NCBI GenBank assembly: GCA_017937215.1
Contig: JAGBDZ010000062.1
Span: 1-46,412 of the forward strand
DNA: 46,412 nt
From: Akkermansia sp.
GTDB taxonomy: Bacteria; Verrucomicrobiota; Verrucomicrobiia; Verrucomicrobiales; Akkermansiaceae
Reading direction: 5' to 3'
Shown here piece after piece: positions 7,194 through 15,673 of the stretch (its first letter is position 1; the number at the start of each line of letters is the position of its first letter). A model generated the notes under the pieces. It made no database searches. It was given only the letters and a program-made list of their open reading frames with translations, and was not told the DNA's origin. The translations under genes were made by a program, and so were the position numbers.

Positions 7194-9731
7194 ATGTTCC
7201 AGTTCTTACAGAGCATCATTCACACACCGGCCTTCTACTTCATCGTGGGCATTCTGCTCATCGTGCTGTTTTTCTGGTATCTGGCAGCCGAGGAAGACAA
7301 GGTAAAGCGCAACGCGGGCACCTTCTTCATCATTGGACTGTGCTCTTTCTCTCTGCTTTCGCTGTTCCTCAACGGCATGCACTACGGCATCGACATCCGC
7401 GGTGGCGTGGAGCTCACACTGGAAGTGCAACCCAAGCTGGATGACCATGGCCAGATGACTCCCCCCACGCAGGAGGATATGCAGCAGGCATGCGATATCC
7501 TGAATGAGCGTCTGGACTCCACTGGTACCAGCGAAGTGCAGATTCTGCACTCCGGCAACAAGATTCTCATCCAGATTCCCCAGCAGGACAGCGACCCCGA
7601 CAAGAACAAGGAGAAGTTGGATGCCATGGTGAAAATGCTCACCAAGATGGCCAAGCTGGAACTGCTGGCCGTCTACCCTGAATCCGAACGCGTCATCGGC
7701 GATGCCGAAACTTATGAGCTCATCATGGGCTATGAGCAGCGCCTGGCCGCCTACGAGGCCGAGCTGGCCGCCGGCAACACCAAGGCTCGTAAGCCTGCCC
7801 TGCCCCGCATCCCCTCCAAGTTCGGTCTGAATGACTACATGATTCTGCCCTATCCCCACATCAACGAGGAAACCGGCGAGCCCGAGCTGGACAAACACGG
7901 CCGCCCGGTGGTGGAATACATGGTGCTGCAGAAACCCTACGCAGCCATGCAGAAGGACGTGTACATCACCGGCAAGGAGGTCTCCCGAGCCCAGCCGGAC
8001 TACGTGCGCAAGGGTTATGTGGATGTGGTGCTCAACCGCACCGGTGCTGACCGCATGGGCCGCCTGACCGGCGCCATGCAGATTGGCCGCGACCGCCTGG
8101 CCGTGGTGCTCAACAACCAGATCAAATGCGCCCCGGTGGTGCAGGCTGTACTGCACAAAGACTTCAACATCAGCGGCCTGAACGGCAAGGGTGAGCCGGA
8201 GGACATCTCCAAGGCCCTGGCCAACCCGCTCTCCAGCGACCTGAAGGTGGAAGGCCGCAAGGACGTTTCCGCCCAGCTGGGCCAGAGCGCCCTGGAGCAG
8301 AGCGGCGTAGCCGGTGCTGTGGGCATGCTGGGTGTGTTCCTCTTCTGCTACTGGTACTACCGCTCCGCCGGCATGGTGGCCATGCTCGGCCTCACCTTCA
8401 ACGCAGTGGCCCTGCTGGGGCTCATGAGTCTCTTCGGCTTTGTGCTCACCCTGCCGGGTATTGCCGGTATCGTGCTGACCATGGGTGTGGCTATTGACGC
8501 CAACGTACTCATCTACGAACGCATGCGCGAAGAGCGCGCCGCAGGGCGCCCCTTCCTGGTCTGCCTGCGCCAGGCTTACGAAAAGGCATTCTCCGCCATT
8601 TGGGACTCGAACATCACCTCCCTCATCACCGCCGTCATCCTTTTCTGGATTGCAAGTGGTTCAATCAAAGGCTTTGCCGTAACCACCAGCGTAGGTATCA
8701 TTACATCACTAATTGGCGCCGTGGTAGTCACCCGCGTCTTCTTCTTCTGGGCGGAGCACCTGGGCTTCCTCAAGGAATTCACCTTTGCCCGAGCCCCCTT
8801 CCAGGGTAAGAAGTTCGACTTCATGAAGTACCGCAAGCACGCCATGATCGGCTCCTCGGTTCTTCTGCTCATCGGCCTGGCCTACTCCATCTTCGGCCGC
8901 GGCGAGAGCGCCCTGGGTGTAGACTTCACCGGTGGCTCCACCGCCACCTATGTGCTGCCGAACGACAGCAAAGTTGAATACGCCCAGGTGGAAAGCACCG
9001 TGATGGCCATGCCGCTCTCCAAGGCTGCCACCGTGCAGCAGTTCACCACAGCCACGGATACCAACATCAAGATTCGCTGCGCCAACAAGGAAGAAGCCCT
9101 GAATATCGATAAGGAACTGCGCGCCAAGGTGCCGGGCGTGAGCGAGCTGCAGGCTCCCTCCATTGAGGAAGTGAGCGCCTCCCTGGGCTCCACCTTCTTC
9201 AAGACCGCCATCATCGCACTGGCCGCCGGTATGCTGGGCATCACCATCTACCTGGCCATCCGCTTCGAATGGTCCTTCGCCATGGGTGCTTTCTTCTCCA
9301 CCCTGCACGACGTGCTCGCCATCATCATCCTGGTGGTGGTGCTCGGTACAGAGCTGAACATCATCCACATCGGTGCCTTCCTCACGGTGGCAGGCTACTC
9401 CATCAACGATACCATCGTGATTTACGACCGTATCCGCGAGCATCTGCGCATGGCCGAACCCGGCGAGAAGCTGGTGGATATCATGAACGATGCCATCAAC
9501 ACCACGCTCTCTCGTACCTTGCTCACCTCCGGCTCCACCATTGCGGCTCTGGTTGCACTGCTGGCTCTGGGTGGGCCGGCCATGTGGGACTTCTCTATCA
9601 CCATGCTGCTGGGTATCTTCATCGGTACCTACTCCTCCATCTACATCGCTTCTCCGGTGGTGCTGTACTTTGACAAGCGCGGCGACCTCCGCAAGGAGCT
9701 GCAGGAAGCAGACGATGCTGCCGGTGCCTAA
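7194..9731 (+). CDS. secDF: Fused protein translocase subunit SecDF
   Basis: 845 residues: a SecD half and a SecF half in one chain, the proton-driven accessory subunits that pull preproteins through SecYEG. SecD marks are GIDIRGG (65-71), a large periplasmic domain, and the membrane motif TLPGIAGIVLTMGVAIDANV leading into an ERMREE segment. SecF marks are GVDFTGG (575-581) and the GYSINDTIVIYDRIRE motif. Two hydrophobic segments precede GIDIRGG, so there seems to be one membrane helix more than usual at the N-terminus. The start at 7194 (MFQFLQSII) is preferred to an in-frame TTG at 7143, which forms the putative -35 box. It is followed after 18 bp by the chelatase-like gene, and is divergent from a P1-only paralogue. 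The C-terminus ends in a short acidic tail. Confidence 0.95.
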   Translation: MFQFLQSIIHTPAFYFIVGILLIVLFFWYLAAEEDKVKRNAGTFFIIGLCSFSLLSLFLNGMHYGIDIRGGVELTLEVQPKLDDHGQMTPPTQEDMQQACDILNERLDSTGTSEVQILHSGNKILIQIPQQDSDPDKNKEKLDAMVKMLTKMAKLELLAVYPESERVIGDAETYELIMGYEQRLAAYEAELAAGNTKARKPALPRIPSKFGLNDYMILPYPHINEETGEPELDKHGRPVVEYMVLQKPYAAMQKDVYITGKEVSRAQPDYVRKGYVDVVLNRTGADRMGRLTGAMQIGRDRLAVVLNNQIKCAPVVQAVLHKDFNISGLNGKGEPEDISKALANPLSSDLKVEGRKDVSAQLGQSALEQSGVAGAVGMLGVFLFCYWYYRSAGMVAMLGLTFNAVALLGLMSLFGFVLTLPGIAGIVLTMGVAIDANVLIYERMREERAAGRPFLVCLRQAYEKAFSAIWDSNITSLITAVILFWIASGSIKGFAVTTSVGIITSLIGAVVVTRVFFFWAEHLGFLKEFTFARAPFQGKKFDFMKYRKHAMIGSSVLLLIGLAYSIFGRGESALGVDFTGGSTATYVLPNDSKVEYAQVESTVMAMPLSKAATVQQFTTATDTNIKIRCANKEEALNIDKELRAKVPGVSELQAPSIEEVSASLGSTFFKTAIIALAAGMLGITIYLAIRFEWSFAMGAFFSTLHDVLAIIILVVVLGTELNIIHIGAFLTVAGYSINDTIVIYDRIREHLRMAEPGEKLVDIMNDAINTTLSRTLLTSGSTIAALVALLALGGPAMWDFSITMLLGIFIGTYSSIYIASPVVLYFDKRGDLRKELQEADDAAGA

Positions 9732-9749
9732 ATACCACACCATACCCGC

Positions 9750-10604
9750 GTGAACCGCAGATTATTTCACTCACTGCTTCTGCTCTGTGCCGCTGTATTT
9801 GCGGCGGCCGTGTGGGGCTCTGTGAGCTGCGGTGCGCGCCTGGGTTCCCCCTCCCTCTCCCCTGAAATGGAAGTTCATTTCAGGGGACTCATTTATTTTC
9901 ATTTTGCCTTGGCGCAACTGAGCGTAATAGCCGCGCTTATTCTGGTGTACTGCTACCATTGGAAATGGAAACGCTACTATCTGATAGTAAGCTACAATGA
10001 GCACGGCATAGACCTGAATCCGCCCGGCATTCGCATGCCGCAGCGGCGTGTATACCGCTGCCACCTGGGCAATCTGGATACGGCTTCTCTCCCCCCGGCC
10101 GGCAGCCCCATACTGGTGTATCCCATGTTCATGCTCAGCGGCACCAGCAGTGGTCGCAAGCTGGTGGAAGGGCTCCAGCAGGCTTACAGCAAGGCAACCG
10201 TGGCGCCGCAGCTCTATTTTCAGCCGGTGCTGGGAGCTTCACCCTGGCTGGCGGAAGCGGCTGCCTATTCCCTGCGAGCGCAACTTAACTCAGACACAGC
10301 GGTCCTCGTTGTAGCTCACGACTCCACTCTGCCCGAGGCTCCGCCGGAGCCCGCACTTTTCTGCCGCCGCCTGCGTGAGCTGCTGCCAGCCACCGAAATT
10401 GCGCTCGGTTATTTCAACCAGGCACCAGCAGCTCGCGGTGTACTGCCACAACTGGCAGCCAAACATGTGCTGGTGCTCCCCTTCCTCCTCACCGAAGGCA
10501 TCCACACCAACCGAGACCTCCCCACTGAGGCAGACGCTGCCGCATGTGGCAAAACCATCACCCGGCTGCCCGCCCTGGCTCAACTCCTCCGCGTCCCCGC
10601 ATGA
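9750..10604 (+). CDS. Membrane-anchored CbiX/CbiK-like (sirohydrochlorin chelatase fold) protein
   Basis: 284 residues with a GTG start 18 bp after secDF. Two N-terminal hydrophobic segments (about 7-26 and 50-68) anchor a soluble part whose two halves resemble the duplicated fold of class II chelatases: ILVYPMFMLSGT and PVLGASPWLAEAAAYSL in the first, then VLVVAHDS, an RRLRELLPATEIALGYFNQA stretch and LVLPFLLTEGIHTNRDLP in the second. These echo the family VAHGS and G-H-x3-D-[IL]-P signatures with the metal-site histidines kept, though AHGS has become AHDS. Classical enzymes are cytoplasmic and insert Co, Ni or Fe into tetrapyrroles; substrate and side of the membrane here are unknown, and no tetrapyrrole genes are nearby. 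A 12-bp perfect hairpin lies inside the coding sequence (9858-9887). The stop overlaps the next start (ATGA). Confidence 0.55.
   Translation: MNRRLFHSLLLLCAAVFAAAVWGSVSCGARLGSPSLSPEMEVHFRGLIYFHFALAQLSVIAALILVYCYHWKWKRYYLIVSYNEHGIDLNPPGIRMPQRRVYRCHLGNLDTASLPPAGSPILVYPMFMLSGTSSGRKLVEGLQQAYSKATVAPQLYFQPVLGASPWLAEAAAYSLRAQLNSDTAVLVVAHDSTLPEAPPEPALFCRRLRELLPATEIALGYFNQAPAARGVLPQLAAKHVLVLPFLLTEGIHTNRDLPTEADAAACGKTITRLPALAQLLRVPA
9858..9887 (+). repeat. Perfect 12-bp hairpin inside coding sequence
   Basis: TCCCCTGAAATG (9858-9869) and CATTTCAGGGGA (9876-9887) are exact reverse complements around a 6-nt loop, in the early part of the chelatase-like gene between the two anchor helices. A stem this strong within a CDS is unusual; it may be a small inserted palindrome or affect translation. 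Confidence 0.85.
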
Positions 10605-10867
10605 AACTTGCCCTCAAAGTTACTCCCGGCGCCAAAAAGAACGAAATCCTCGGCTGGGAAGATGACTACCCTCAGGTCGGCCGGGTGCTCAAGGTCAAAA
10701 TTGCGGCCCCGCCTGTAGAGGGCAAGGCCAACAAGGAAATCGTGCTTTTCCTCGCCAAAGCCCTTCAGGTGTCTAAATCATCAATTGAAGTTGTGCACGG
10801 TACCAGCGGGCGCATCAAACTGGTGGAAATTCCGGACGGCACCGATCTGACAAAACTGGGGGCATAA
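10601..10867 (+). CDS. DUF167 (UPF0235/YggU) family protein
   Basis: 88 residues covering the whole DUF167 domain: LKVTPGAKKNEILGW, KVKIAAPPVEGKANKEIVLF and the VVHGTSGRIKLVEI core match the family pattern, including the A-P-P-[VE]-G-K-A-N signature. The molecular role of the family is not settled. The start at 10601 overlaps the stop of the chelatase-like gene by ATGA, implying translational coupling; an upstream in-frame ATG would add 19 unrelated residues. Probably the last gene of the secDF transcript. Confidence 0.85.
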   Translation: MKLALKVTPGAKKNEILGWEDDYPQVGRVLKVKIAAPPVEGKANKEIVLFLAKALQVSKSSIEVVHGTSGRIKLVEIPDGTDLTKLGA

Positions 10868-10956
10868 GCCCAACAGCCGACCATTTGACGAATGCAACAA
10901 ATAAAGTGAGAATGCGCGTCGTTTCGGGAAATTTTGCTTTTCTGAGCAGAATTATC

Positions 10957-10984
10957 TTGCAAAAATCACAAAGCAGGTTATCAT
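10957..10984 (+). promoter_or_regulatory. Candidate promoter of hpf
   Basis: TTGCAA (10957-10962), 16 bp spacer, TATCAT (10979-10984). The transcript would have a leader of about 70 nt with a good Shine-Dalgarno (GAAAGAGG) before the ATG at 11062, unlike the leaderless genes in this window. Confidence 0.45.
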
Positions 10985-10991
10985 GAGTATT

Positions 10992-11033
10992 GCAGAACAG
11001 TGACGCACTTGTCCCGGTTCTGCACAGAAACCA
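10992..11033 (+). other. Stem-loop in hpf 5' leader
   Basis: GCAGAAC (10992-10998) pairs with GTTCTGC (11027-11033), and an inner AGTG/CACT helix sits between. The stem begins at about the predicted transcript start and could stabilise the mRNA. Function is inferred only. Confidence 0.4.
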
Positions 11034-11061
11034 ACCAAACCAATAGAAAGAGGTAATAACC

Positions 11062-11658
11062 ATGCCGAGTGATACCAATATTACTGTTACGGGCCGTCAT
11101 ATTGAAGTGACTGATGCCATCCGCGAGTTCGCCACGAAAAAGATTGAGGCCATCCATATCGATTATCCGAAGATTGTGGAAGCCCGCGTGGTAGTGGATG
11201 TACAGAAGGAGCGACAGATGGCCGAAATCGTGCTGTTCTGTGCTGATCACATAACCATCCAGGCATCTACCTCTTCCGAAGACTTGTACGCCGCCATTGA
11301 CGAGACAGTCACGAAGATTATGCGCCGCATGCGCAAGCACAAAACCCGCCTCATGAAGCATTTCCGTCCGCACCGCTCCAAGAGCATCCGCAAGCTGGAC
11401 GAAAAGGTATACGAGGAGGAAGTTCTGGACTACGATGTGGACACCGATGCACCGGAGGATCCGAAGCCGGTGCGCATCTCTCGCGAGGGTTACGATCTGC
11501 GCACCATGTACAAAGAAGACGCCATCATGGAGCTGGAAATCTCCGGCAAGCCCTTTGTGCTGTATCGCAATGCCCGCCGCAACGTGCTGCAGATTGTCTA
11601 CCGCCTGAGCCCGGGCGAATACTCCATCATCGAGCTGGGCAACGAGCTGAAAGCATAA
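11062..11658 (+). CDS. hpf: Ribosome hibernation promoting factor, long form
   Basis: 198 residues. The N-terminal ~100 residues (NITVTGRHIEVTDAIREFAT onward, with VVVDVQKERQMAEIVL and the DLYAAIDETVTKIMRRMRKH helix) form the ribosome-binding HPF/RaiA domain. After a linker (about 105-145) comes the dimerisation domain typical of long HPF: RISREGYDLRTMYKEDAIMEL, FVLYRNARRNVLQIVYRLSP and an IIEL end. Long HPF alone is expected to form 100S ribosome dimers in stationary phase. A strong Shine-Dalgarno lies 8 nt before the ATG, a stem-loop is in the leader, and a Rho-independent terminator follows, so this is a monocistronic unit. Confidence 0.95.
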   Translation: MPSDTNITVTGRHIEVTDAIREFATKKIEAIHIDYPKIVEARVVVDVQKERQMAEIVLFCADHITIQASTSSEDLYAAIDETVTKIMRRMRKHKTRLMKHFRPHRSKSIRKLDEKVYEEEVLDYDVDTDAPEDPKPVRISREGYDLRTMYKEDAIMELEISGKPFVLYRNARRNVLQIVYRLSPGEYSIIELGNELKA

Positions 11659-11692
11659 CGACCGACACTCGTAAAACTCTGGCAATTTTCCG

Positions 11693-11726
11693 GGCCGCAT
11701 TCCTCCACAGGATGCGGCCTGTTTTT
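11693..11726 (+). terminator. Rho-independent terminator after hpf
   Basis: GGCCGCAT (11693-11700) pairs with ATGCGGCC (11712-11719), followed by TGTTTTT. It lies 35 bp after the hpf stop and before the convergent ApaG-domain gene. Confidence 0.8.
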
Positions 11727-11747
11727 GTGCGCTCCCCGGCGGGTCAA

Positions 11748-12137
11748 TCAGCGCTGGAAGCAGCTTTTCGGGAAATGGAGCGGAGCAGAAATAAAGGGCG
11801 TACCCAGCTCATCGTTGCCGAAAAGGCGCAGCTCCATGGAAACGGGCGGGGAATCAAACTCATGGCAGCCGCTGCAGGAGAACACCGCACCGGGTGCCAG
11901 CGTGGGGTAGTCGTTGAACACCTTGGAAGCCTCGATGATGCGAGTGTTGCCGTTGCGCTCGCGGAGGGTCCACTTGCGCCCCAGCAGGCGCACAGGATAC
12001 GAGCCGGTGTTGCAGATACTGATACGGAAGAGCGTGCGGTAGATGGGACGAGGGCGGCGCATGGCCTGCACCCCGGACATGACGAGGCGCATCTCGAGCG
12101 GTGTGTAGACCGGGAGGCTGTGGCTCCTAGTGCTCAT
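11748..12137 (-). CDS. ApaG-domain protein
   Basis: 129 residues. After a short lead the sequence follows the ApaG (DUF525) beta-sandwich: PVYTPLEMRLVMSG, an RTLFRISICNTGSYPVRLL strand pair, RKWTLRERNG, and the APGAVFSCSGCHEF segment corresponding to the family L-x-P-G-[ED]-x-F-x-Y-x-S-G motif. ApaG folds are fibronectin-like and their bacterial role is poorly defined. The chosen ATG at 12137 lies inside the end of the upstream secreted-protein gene (11 bp overlap) with a GGTGAAGG Shine-Dalgarno, so the two are translationally coupled; a longer frame to 12218 would add an Arg/Lys-rich stretch that is the out-of-frame shadow of the upstream gene. Confidence 0.75.
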   Translation of the reverse strand: MSTRSHSLPVYTPLEMRLVMSGVQAMRRPRPIYRTLFRISICNTGSYPVRLLGRKWTLRERNGNTRIIEASKVFNDYPTLAPGAVFSCSGCHEFDSPPVSMELRLFGNDELGTPFISAPLHFPKSCFQR

Positions 12138-13056
12138 AACCTTCACCCACGGCAATGGTGGAGATGGCAGCGGCAGTTTCCTTGATGGTGCGTACTTTTT
12201 CCGGCGACGGCGCTTCACCGGGGGCCAGGCTCATGGCCGAAACGAGCTGCTCCAGCAGCACACTCAGTTTCTCCACATGCAGACGGCGGGCGGTGCGGGG
12301 ATGCAGACCGGCGAGAATCTCATTGAAATAGGCTGGGGCATCCGGATAGAAGATGACAGCAGCCTGGGAAGCATCGAAACGCTGCTCAATAGCCACAGCA
12401 GCAGCCTCCAGCGCGCGCACCCAGCCTCCCAGAGCCAGCAGGTGGGCCAGATCCGGGTCGCGCAGGGCGGTCAGCTCCTCATTCACTGCGCCCTGGGTGG
12501 TGGTGAGAATGCGCTTAAACTCCTCCAGCTGGCCTTTTTCGGCGTGCTCCAGCAAGCTGGCAGAGTAGGTATTCATCTTCTCACCCACACCAATGGCCTT
12601 GCCGTAGCGGGAAAGGTCCAGAGCGATGGGTTTGATATCGTTCATATGCCCGCTGCGCACCGCAATGAAGCCATCTGCCAGCAGGTAGCCCATTTCCAGG
12701 GAAAGCTTACCGGCATCCAGCGGCAGGTGCTGGGGACGATTGCGCAGCACGTATTCCTCCGGAATGCCAGGCAGATTATCCAGCTGGGCAAAAATCTTGC
12801 TGATGGAAGGAGCCGTGTAGACATTGATGCCGAGCTCCTGATTGGAGTGCGAATCATCCAGCATGGCATCGTCGCGGAACATGGCAGGCACCTCCCCCGG
12901 ACGGCGGTTCTCATCTGCCTTGGGCATATACTCCGGAATGCCGTCAAAAGCAGTATCCACGGCATCTTCGCTGAATTCAGGCAACTCCTGGGCATAAAGA
13001 ACGGAAAGACCCAGGGAGGCGGTTGCGAGCAGAACGAGGCGGAATGGCATTTTCAT
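12127..13056 (-). CDS. Secreted protein of unknown function
   Basis: 309 residues. A signal peptide (about 1-22: basic start, LVLLATASLGLSVL core, likely cut at YAQ-ELP) leads to a mature region with an acidic first third and a helical rest. No family is recognised. The middle (about 100-240) contains alternating hydrophobic helices rich in Ala, Leu and Glu; the end has an EKVRTIKETAAAIS helix. It is the first gene of a two-gene minus-strand unit with the ApaG-domain gene, overlapping by 11 bp, and is divergent from the GT2 gene. An ATG two codons later is an equally possible start. No convincing promoter was found. Confidence 0.65.
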   Translation of the reverse strand: MKMPFRLVLLATASLGLSVLYAQELPEFSEDAVDTAFDGIPEYMPKADENRRPGEVPAMFRDDAMLDDSHSNQELGINVYTAPSISKIFAQLDNLPGIPEEYVLRNRPQHLPLDAGKLSLEMGYLLADGFIAVRSGHMNDIKPIALDLSRYGKAIGVGEKMNTYSASLLEHAEKGQLEEFKRILTTTQGAVNEELTALRDPDLAHLLALGGWVRALEAAAVAIEQRFDASQAAVIFYPDAPAYFNEILAGLHPRTARRLHVEKLSVLLEQLVSAMSLAPGEAPSPEKVRTIKETAAAISTIAVGEGYEH

Positions 13057-13083
13057 CTTGAATGCGGAGCGTTTAATTTAGGC

Positions 13084-13112
13084 TTGACTCAATACCCAGT
13101 TTACATTACTAT
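13084..13112 (+). promoter_or_regulatory. Promoter of GT2 gene
   Basis: TTGACT (13084-13089), 17 bp spacer, TACTAT (13107-13112). The predicted start point near 13119 leaves a leader of about 90 nt before the ATG at 13208. Confidence 0.5.
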
Positions 13113-13207
13113 CGGCGCACGTCAAGTACCTGCTGGAATGCTGACGCAAAAATGGTCTGCGTGCGCACGCGTGACAGACCGCCAATGTATCTCCTGAAAA
13201 AACGCTT

Positions 13208-14740
13208 ATGGATTCGTCATCGTACTGGTTCAACTTTTTCTGGCTTGTTGCCTATTTCCTGGTTCTGGTGGGCATGTCGGGCTATGGTTTCCACCGTCTG
13301 CTCATGGTGGCGCTCTACATCAAGCACCGCAAGGATATACCCCAGCCTAAGGAGCAGTGGGATGAGTGGCCGATGGTGACCATTCAGCTGCCCATGTTCA
13401 ACGAAAAGTTCGTGGTGGAAGGTCTGCTCAAGAAAGTGACCGCCATTGACTACCCGAAGGACAAGCTCGAAATCCAGATTCTGGACGACTCCACCGATGA
13501 CACCTACGAACTCTGCATGCAGCAGGTGGAGCTTTACCGCGCACAGGGATTCGACATCGTGTGTCTGCACCGCACCGACCGCACCGGTTTCAAAGCCGGC
13601 GCCCTGGAAGCAGCCGATGCCGTGGCCAAGGGTGAATTCCTGCTGATTCTGGATGCCGACTTCCGCCCGGAGCCGGACATTCTGAAAGTGTGCGTTCCCT
13701 ACTTCACCGACCCGAACATCGGCGTAGTGCAGACCCGCTGGGCCCACATCAACCGCAACTATAACCTGCTGACTCGCCTGCAGAGCATTTTCCTCGACGG
13801 CCACTTTGCGCTGGAACAGACCTGCCGCAACCGCTCCGGCCGCTTCTTCACCTTCAATGGTACCGCCGGCATGTGGCGCAAGAGCACCATCATCGACGCC
13901 GGTGGCTGGGAGCACGACACCATCACCGAAGACATGGACCTCTCCTACCGAGCCCAGATGAAGGGCTGGAAGTTCGTTTACCTCAACGACTACGAGACCC
14001 CGGCCGAGCTGCCCGTGGATATGGACGGCTTCAAAGCCCAGCAGCACCGCTGGACCAAGGGCTGCATCCAGGTCTGCCGCAAGATGCTCTTCGATATCTG
14101 GCGTTCCAATGCCCCCTTCAAGGCCAAGATGGAAGCCACCACGCACCTCACCTGCAACTACTCCTACCTGGCACTCATCCTGCTGTGCTTCCTGGTGATG
14201 CCAGTGTGCACCGGCATGGTAGCGCCCACCGGCGAATGGGCCTGGGACCAGTGGCAGATGATGCTGCTTACATTCACCCTCTTCTTCTTTGCCACCATTT
14301 CGGTCTGCCTGTTCTACATCACGGCTGAAATGATTGTGAGGCCGCGCCGCTGGTACATGGTATTCCCGCTCATCATTCCGCTGCTTGCCCTGGGTGTGGG
14401 CATGGCGGTGAACAACGCCAAAGCCGTGCTGGAGGCCATGGCCGGCCAGCAGAGCGAGTTCGTGCGCACGCCTAAGTTCGGCGAATCCAACCAGGGCGCC
14501 CTCTCCATTGAGAAGCGAGCCAAGGGATACAAAGCCATCAAATCGATTCTGGTGCCGGTGCTGGAACTCTGCTTCGCCATCTTCTTCGGCTGTGTGGAAT
14601 ACGTGAACCTCTCCAATGGTGACTACCTCACCTTTGTACTCATGACTCCGTTCCTCGGATTCTTCTACACCAGCTTCTCCTCCATTGCCCGCCTGGTAGA
14701 CGGAGCCCTGCAGAAACGCCGCGCCGCGCAAAACGCCTGA
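13208..14740 (+). CDS. Family 2 processive glycosyltransferase, cellulose-synthase-like (CslA-type)
   Basis: 510 residues. One membrane helix (about 8-35), a cytosolic GT-A domain, and about four C-terminal membrane helices (about 315-335, 355-378, 390-410, 445-490). Catalytic motifs are complete: DDSTDD (93-98), DAD (149-151), TED (240-242) and QQHRW (278-282), the D,D,D,QxxRW signature of processive beta-glycan synthases. FFTFNGTAGMWRKSTI precedes the TED motif as in CslA/BcsA-like enzymes. UDP- or GDP-sugar specificity cannot be read. There is no PilZ domain and no BcsB partner, so it differs from true cellulose synthase; a glucomannan-like or capsule glycan is possible. An L,D-transpeptidase gene follows 31 bp downstream, probably on the same transcript. 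Confidence 0.85.
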   Translation: MDSSSYWFNFFWLVAYFLVLVGMSGYGFHRLLMVALYIKHRKDIPQPKEQWDEWPMVTIQLPMFNEKFVVEGLLKKVTAIDYPKDKLEIQILDDSTDDTYELCMQQVELYRAQGFDIVCLHRTDRTGFKAGALEAADAVAKGEFLLILDADFRPEPDILKVCVPYFTDPNIGVVQTRWAHINRNYNLLTRLQSIFLDGHFALEQTCRNRSGRFFTFNGTAGMWRKSTIIDAGGWEHDTITEDMDLSYRAQMKGWKFVYLNDYETPAELPVDMDGFKAQQHRWTKGCIQVCRKMLFDIWRSNAPFKAKMEATTHLTCNYSYLALILLCFLVMPVCTGMVAPTGEWAWDQWQMMLLTFTLFFFATISVCLFYITAEMIVRPRRWYMVFPLIIPLLALGVGMAVNNAKAVLEAMAGQQSEFVRTPKFGESNQGALSIEKRAKGYKAIKSILVPVLELCFAIFFGCVEYVNLSNGDYLTFVLMTPFLGFFYTSFSSIARLVDGALQKRRAAQNA

Positions 14741-14771
14741 ATCTGATTTTCACCACTCTTCCTTCCGCCAC

Positions 14772-15584
14772 ATGAAAAAGACGTACACGCGCGCGATAAC
14801 ACTCTTCCTGCTGGCAGGGATGTGCGCCACGCTGGCTTCCTGCTCGGCATTCCGCAAAGGGAAGCGCCTGTATGCAGAGGACATACCGCCCAAAGCCGTG
14901 GTACGCGATGGTGTGGCCGTAACGCTGTGCGACCAGAAGCTCACGCTGTTCAAGGAAGGCAAGAAGGTCAAGGACTACAGCATCAGCTCCTCCAAATTCG
15001 GCATCGGCAACACCAACGGCAGCTGCCGCACACCCCTCGGCATTCATGCCATTTCGCAGAAAAACGGCGCAGGTCAACCCACCGGCATGGTGTTCAAGGG
15101 CTGCAAACCCACCGGTGAAGTGGTGGATGTGGATGCCGCCGGACGCGACCCGGTGGTCACCCGCGTCATCCAGCTGGCCGGGTTAGAAAGCAATAACCGT
15201 TCGACTCACCACCGCCGCATTTACATTCACGGCACCCCGGAGGAACGCTACATCGGCCAGCCGGCCTCCTATGGCTGCATCCGCATGAAGAGCGACGACA
15301 TCGTGGACCTCTTCGGACGCGTGCACCGCGGCATGCCGGTAGCCATCGAAAGCTGCACCCAGGCCACCTACATGGCCGCCGAAAAAGATTTCAGCAAAGG
15401 CAGTATCCTCGTCCCCAAGGAAGCTATAGCCAAACTGCCGGTGGACGGCCTGAAACCCACGCACCGCTACCGGGCCCGCAAGACCGGCAACTGGTCACGC
15501 CGCAACATGGCCTCGCGCTTCAAGAAGCGCACCGTGCGCGGCAAGAACTCACGCCGCCTGGCCCTGCGCAAACGCACCCGCTGA
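14772..15584 (+). CDS. L,D-transpeptidase (YkuD) lipoprotein
   Basis: 270 residues. The signal peptide ends in a lipobox LASC with Cys24, so the protein is probably lipid-anchored. The YkuD domain runs about 50-205: it starts with a VTLCDQKLTLFKEGKKVKDY strand pair and ends in the catalytic IYIHGTPEE ... SYGCIRM motif (catalytic C169), where Ser-Tyr replaces the usual Ser-His. These enzymes make 3-3 cross-links or attach proteins to peptidoglycan. The C-terminal ~60 residues are very basic (RYRARK, RFKKRTVRGKNSRRLALRKR) and may bind polyanions. It lies between the GT2 gene and the AspT-like transporter gene. Confidence 0.85.
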   Translation: MKKTYTRAITLFLLAGMCATLASCSAFRKGKRLYAEDIPPKAVVRDGVAVTLCDQKLTLFKEGKKVKDYSISSSKFGIGNTNGSCRTPLGIHAISQKNGAGQPTGMVFKGCKPTGEVVDVDAAGRDPVVTRVIQLAGLESNNRSTHHRRIYIHGTPEERYIGQPASYGCIRMKSDDIVDLFGRVHRGMPVAIESCTQATYMAAEKDFSKGSILVPKEAIAKLPVDGLKPTHRYRARKTGNWSRRNMASRFKKRTVRGKNSRRLALRKRTR

Positions 15585-15673
15585 TTTTGACGCCCCCCGC
15601 CCCCGGACCGCCAGACAGGCTGCCCGGGGTTGCAGAAATTACCAGCCCCGCATTTCCTATATCTCCCTGCCTG

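Noticed and set aside
11748..12218. Longer start of the ApaG-domain gene at 12218
   Set aside because: The first 27 codons overlap the coding end of the upstream secreted-protein gene and read as Arg/Lys/Pro-rich shadow; ATG 12137 has a Shine-Dalgarno.
13217..14731. 504-codon minus-strand frame opposite the GT2 gene
   Set aside because: Antisense shadow with low-complexity Gly/His/Glu composition; the GT2 frame has all catalytic motifs.
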